A DNA stretch of 64,000 nucleotides, taken from assembly GCA_018881555.1 (NCBI GenBank), contig JACAXG010000262.1, positions 376,665 through 440,664 on the forward strand, given 5' to 3'. Origin of the DNA: Amblyornis subalaris (Eukaryota; Chordata; Aves; Passeriformes; Ptilonorhynchidae). The notes below the pieces were generated by a model. It saw only the letters and a list, made by a program, of their open reading frames with translations. It searched no databases and was not told the DNA's origin. Both the position numbers and the translations under genes were made by a program. The stretch's first letter is position 1. Each line of letters opens with the position of its first letter. Positions 34,201 through 40,200 of the stretch are shown here, in pieces.

Positions 34201-37200
34201 TCGAGAGGCTCAAGCAGCAGACGCACCTGGGCAAGGTGAGCCCGGCCCGGGCGCGGGGGTGGCCCTGGGGGGAGCGAGGTGACACTGCCGCCCTGGGCGG
34301 CACCTGCCGGGTGTCCCAGGCGTGCGGGGCCACCGTGCCCGGACCCCCAGAGGGCACAGCTCAGCTTCCCGGCTCCCTCCTGCCCTGGCCAGGGATGTCC
34401 TGCCCCCGGCCCAGCCTGGCCTGTCCCCTGCCACCTGCCCCTGCTCATTTGTCCCCTTGGCCGCAGCGCATGGCCAAGTCCAGCGAGAAGCCCCGGCTGC
34501 GGCAGATCCCGTCCTCGGAGGACATGGAGGCCGAGGGGACCCTCCCCGAGGCCGGGGCCGAGGGCGGGGACCCCTCCAGGACACGGGTGGAGCCCCCCCG
34601 GCCCGGCAGCAGCGGGAAGGAGACCGAGAGGACGCAGAAGATGGGGCAGCCTCAGGAGGAGCTGGTCCTGCAGCAGGTACAGGGGAGCTGGGGACCCCGG
34701 GGAGGGGTGGGGACGCAGGGGCCGCGTCTGAGCCTCCCTGGAGCCCGGGGCAGCTCACAGGGACGGGGTAGAGCTGCGCCCACCCCTGGTGTCGGCACGG
34801 CTGGGCGGGGTCCCCGAGTTGCTGAGCATTGTCCCTGGATTGCCGAGCTTTGTTCCCACGTTCCTGAGCATCGTCCCNGAATTGCCGGGCTTTGTCCCCT
34901 CATTCCTGAGCATCGTCCCCGAATTGCTGGACTTTGTCCCCAGATTCCTGAGCATCGTCCCCGAATTGCCGGGCTTTGTCCCCGGATTGCCGGGCTTTGT
35001 TTGTCCCCGAATTGCCGGATCTGTCCCCGTTGCCGGCTCTGTCCCATCGCTGCTGGCACTGCGGGGCTGAGCCGGCAGGGAGCAGCAGATGCTGGGACAT
35101 CTCCTTTCCCGTCCCGTCCCGTCTCGTCCCGTCCCGTCCCGTCCTGTCCTGTCCCGTCCTGTCCTGTCCTGTCCCGTCCTGTCCTGTCCTGTCCTGTCCC
35201 GTCCTGTCCTGTCCCGTCCTGTCCCGTCCCGTCCCGTCCTGTCCTGTCCCGTCCTGTCCTGTCCCGTCCTGTCCCGTCCCGTCCCGTCCTGTCCTGTCCC
35301 AGCTCCTGCCGCCCGGCCCCGAGCCCGAAGGAGCCGCAGGATCCAGCCCCGGATGGGCTGTGCCGGGCAGGGCTCTGTCCCCTGTTGCGGGGACACTGCT
35401 CCGGCCCCTGACCGTGTCCTGTGTCCCCAGGCCTTTCTCTGGGACTCCTTCCAGCGGGTGCAGCAGCAGCTCCTCAAGCGCCAGCCCCTGGCCGACCCCC
35501 CCGCCGTGCCCCCCCTCCACTCCGGGCACCGGCCCCTCTCCAGGGCCCAGTCGTCCCCTGCCACGGCCACCGTGTCCCTCCCTGCCCAGGACACCAAGGC
35601 GCTGGCCCTGCCCGTGCAGGAGCAGCCGCCCAAGCCCCGCTTCACCACAGGTACGGCCAGGCGGGGGGCAGGAGGGGACGCGGGGGTGTCCCGGGGCAGC
35701 TCCGCGTGATCCCGGCCAATCCCAGACCCACAAGTGCTGGGGAGCACCAGGACAGAGCCAGGGGGGCCCCTTCTCCGTATCTCGGGTGGCTTTTCCAGGC
35801 AGGGTTTGCCCACCTGGCCCCGTGGGTGCATCCCTGGGCTGCCTCTGGTGGAGGTAAGGCAGGATGTGCTTCAAGCAGGTTTGGGGCAGAGGCTCCTGGG
35901 GTTTGGGGCAGAATCCCCCAGGGTTTGGGGCAGAAGGTCCCAGGGTTTAGGGCAGAATCTCCCCTGGTTTGAGGGAGGTGTTTCAGCCACTGTTCGGGGG
36001 TGTTTGGGGGTCTCAGAGCCCCTGCAGAGGAGCTGAGGGAGGTCAGCCCTGGGCTCTGGCTGTGCCTGGCAGGGCTGGTTTATGACTCGGTGATGCTGAA
36101 GCATCAGTGCTCCTGCGGGGACAACAGCAACCACCCCGAGCACGCCGGGAGGATCCAGAGCATCTGGTCCCGGCTGCAGGAGCGGGGCCTGCGCAGCCGC
36201 TGCGAGGTGAGCGGGAGGGGCGGCTGGGCCCACCTCCGTCCCTCCTCCATCCTTCCTCCATCCCTCTTCCATCCCTCCTCTATCCCTCCTCCATCCCTTC
36301 CTCCATCCCTCTTCCATCCCTCCTCCATCCCTCTGCTCCCACCTCCATCCCTGCTGCTCCCACCTCTCCTCATGCTGTTCGTCACTGTTACCTTGGTTGG
36401 AGTGTCCTGGTGTGACCACCTCCAGCCTGGGATTCGAGCCCTGCTGGGAGCTGGGCCTAGGGAGAGGCTGATCTCTCCCAAAACGAGGTTTTACCTGCTC
36501 AGCGCCTGTTCCAGTCTGGTAAAACCTTGTCCTGGTCCAGCTGGGCTGGCTGGCTGTAGGAAGGCGGTGCTGGCATTCCCCTCCTGATCCCTGATTGTAC
36601 CTTGGGAGTTCCAATCCAAAGTGGGAAGCAAATCCCAAGGCTTTGCAGCTGCCCCCTCCACGAACTGTGGCTGCACGGGGCCAGCAGGACAGGCCACCCT
36701 CTCCCTCGGGGGCTGGAGCACGTGGGGGGAGCCCCCGCGTGTCCCCCCCGGTCACAGCCTGCGTCCCACAGTGCCTGCGGGGCCGCAAGGCCACCCTGGA
36801 GGAGCTGCAGTGCGTCCACAGCGAGCGCCACGTGCTGCTCTACGGCACCAACCCCCTCAACCGCCTCAAACTGGACAACGGGAAGCTGGCAGGTGGGTCC
36901 CCATCCCGACATTCCTGCCGGCCCTGCTCACATCCAGCCCTGGGAGCGGCTCCCGGCAGCTCCCCTGGGCGCTGGGCCCCAGCCTGGCCCCCCAGTCCCC
37001 GTTTGCCCGGCCCTGAGGTCCCTGCTGTCCCCTCTCTCCACAGGGATCCTGTCCCAGAGGACGTTCGTGATGCTGCCCTGCGGAGGGGTGGGGGTGAGTG
37101 CCCCTCTCTGCTCGGGGTTTTGGATGGGGTCACTCCTTTCCTGGCCCTTGGGGGCCTCAGGGGAGCTCCCGAAGCCTTTGGGCTGCCAAGGTGGGGGTGT

Positions 37201-40200
37201 TGGATGGAGGTGTTGGATCAGAGCTGCACCTGGTCCTTGGAAGGTCTGATCATCCTGCTCAGGAAGGGGATCCTCCGTCCAAAGCCCCCCCGAGCCATTC
37301 CCAAGGGCGTTAGAAGGGAGCAGCAGGACGGGGGTCCCTTCTGAGGGAGGGCAGCGGTGACATGGGGACAGCAGCTCTGCCCTTCTCTCCAGCCTTTCCG
37401 AGGCCTCTCCGTTCCCAGCTTTCCCTCCTGGTTTCTCTGCATTCACTCCCTTCTCCTCTNTTCCTCTCCCTGTCTCTGTCCTGTCTCTCTCTTTCAGGAA
37501 GGGGCTGCCTCGGTGCCCTCCTGCTGCCTCTTCTGGTTCTCCTCCTGTCCTTGCCCCCGCGCTGGGCACAGCTCTGCTTTCCCTGCTCTGCTCCCCTTCC
37601 CTGCTCTGCTCCGCCCGCTCCCGAGGGCTGGAGCTGCCCCTCTCCGGGCTCGGGGAGCTCGCACGGGGCCCTGAGCAGAAGAGGCTTTGAGTTCCCCGGC
37701 TCTGGCGTGGTGCTGGTCACACCAAGGTCTTGGGTTAAACACTAAAATGAGATAAAAAAGGTAAAGAAGGGGCTGGGCTGGGGACGGGGCTGGGGCAGGA
37801 GGAGAGTGTGGGGTGGCCCAAGGTCACCCACAGCTGGCACAGGACACCACCCCTGGTGGGTGAGACCGTGGCTCCCGTGACCGAGATGTCCCCGAGTGCT
37901 GTGTCCCCGTCTGACCGGTGTCCCCCTTCCAGGTGGACAGTGACACCATCTGGAATGAGCTGCACTCGTCCAACGCCGCCCGCTGGGCCGCGGGCAGTGT
38001 CACCGAGCTGGCCTTCAAGGTGGCCACCAGGGAGCTGAAGGTAGGGGGTGGCAGGGGGGGTCCCAGGGCGGTGTCACCCCACGGCCAAGGGTCCCAGGGT
38101 GGTGTGGGTGTGACACAGGGGGTGAGGGTGACACTGGGGTCAGGGGGCTGTGACACTGGGGGTGAAGGTGACATGGGGGTCAGGGGGGTGTGACACTGGG
38201 GGTGAGGGTCACACGGGGGTCAGGGGGGTGTGACACTGACCTGGCCTTTGCTCTGTCCCCAGAACGGCTTTGCCGTGGTGCGGCCGCCCGGACACCACGC
38301 GGATCCCTCCACGGCCATGTAAGGCTCCTTCCCTAGGCACCTGGGCAGCCCCAGAAGCGGCTCCGTGGCTCCAAACCACTCCCAAATAACCCCCGACGGA
38401 GCCATTCCCTATCCAGGCCCCAGGGGAGGGAAGGGTGCTCGGGAGGGGCCTGGAGGTGACTCCCACTCCCTGTTCCCAGGGGATTCTGCTTCTTTAACTC
38501 GGTGGCCATCGCTGCCAGGCAGCTGCAGCAGAAGGGGAAGCTCAGCAAGATCCTCATCGTGGACTGGGTGAGTCCCCTCTGTCCCCAAGGTGTCCCTGCC
38601 CTCCCCAGGCCGTCCCCCATCTCCCTGGGGGAGCGTGGCTGGAGCCCCCCGGCACTGTCAGGATGGGGGAGCAGGAGCAGATCCCGGGCTGGGGGACCCA
38701 GGCTCGGCTGGCTTTGAGTCCGTGAGACTTTGGGGCCGCCCTGCAGCTGCCAAACCCCTCTCCCAACGCCCTCCCTCAGGACGTCCACCACGGCAACGGG
38801 ACCCAGCAGATTTTCTACCGGGACCCCGAGGTTCTGTACATCTCCCTGCACCGCCACGACGACGGCAACTTCTTCCCGGGCAGCGGCGCCGCCGACGAGG
38901 TCAGAGCGGGCTCTGGGGACCAGGGGGCGGCAGGACACGGGGGCTGGGCAGGGGCAGGGCCCTGGGGGCTCGTCCCTGCCTGGGCTTCCCAGCACAGGGA
39001 TGGAGACTGATGGAAATGGCAGGAAAATGCCACTGGCTGGGCCAGGACCCACAGCCACCCTGCCCTGGACCAGGACAGGGGGCTGGGACCCCAAACCTGC
39101 CTCCCATGGACCAGGACAGGGGGCTGGGACCCCAAACCTGCCTCCCATGGACCAGGACAGGGGGCTGGGACCCCAAACCTGCCTCCCATGGACCAGGACA
39201 GGGGGCTGGGACCCCAAACCTGCCTCCCATGGACCAGGACAGGGGGCTGGGACCCCAAACCTGCCTCCCATGGACCAGGACAGGGGGGCTGGGACCCCAA
39301 ACCTGCCTCCCATGGACCAGGACAGGGAGGCTGGGACCCCCACTCTGCCTCCCCCAGGCCTGGCAGTGTTGGAGCCGGGCCCTTCCCAACATCCCTGTGG
39401 ACACATCCTGGCCGTTCCAACATCCCTGCGGACACATCCCAGCCCTTCCCGACATCCCTGCGGACACGTCCCAGCCCTCACTCCTGTCCTCTCTCCCTCG
39501 CAGGTGGGCGCTGGCCCCGGCGAGGGCTTCAACGTCAACGTGGCCTGGGCTGGAGGGCTCGACCCCCCCATGGGGGACCCCGAGTACCTGGCTGCCTTCA
39601 GGTACTGTCCCCATGTCCCTGCCCACATCCTGTGCTCCGTGTGGGGTTCACCCCACTCCTCAGCCCCATTTTCTTCCTGTGTGGGGCTGATCCCACTCCT
39701 CAGCCGCGTTTCCCCCCCCTGTGGGGCTGATCCCACTCCTCAGCCCCATTTTCCCTCCATGTGCGGCTGATCCCACTCCTCAGCCCCATTTTCCCTCCAT
39801 GTGCGGCTGATCCCACTCCTCAGCCCCGTTTTCCCCCTGTGTGGGGCTGACCCCGCCCCTCAGCCCCGTTTTCCCCCACAGGACCGTGGTGATGCCGATC
39901 GCCCACGAGTTCTGCCCCGACGTGGTGCTGGTGTCGGCCGGGTTCGACGCGGCCGAGGGCCACCCGCCCCCCCTGGGGGGCTACAAAGTCTCTGCCAAGT
40001 GTAAGGAGGTGGCTCGGGGCGGGGTGTCCCCTCTCGGGGTGGGTGTCCCCTCTCAGGCCGGAGTGTCCCCCCACCCACCCCAGCTGGGACCCCCGGGAAG
40101 GGGCGGCCGCTGCCGGGGGAGGTTTTGGGGTTGGATTTGGGATGGGGGGTGACGCTCCCGGGCTCGTCCCGCAGGTTTTGGCTACATGACCAAGCAGCTG

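Noticed and set aside
32316..35411. 1031-codon open frame on the + strand
   Set aside because: It reads straight through HDAC7 exons and introns, with repeat-derived peptide and N positions. The true frame is recovered only by splicing. Length reflects high GC.
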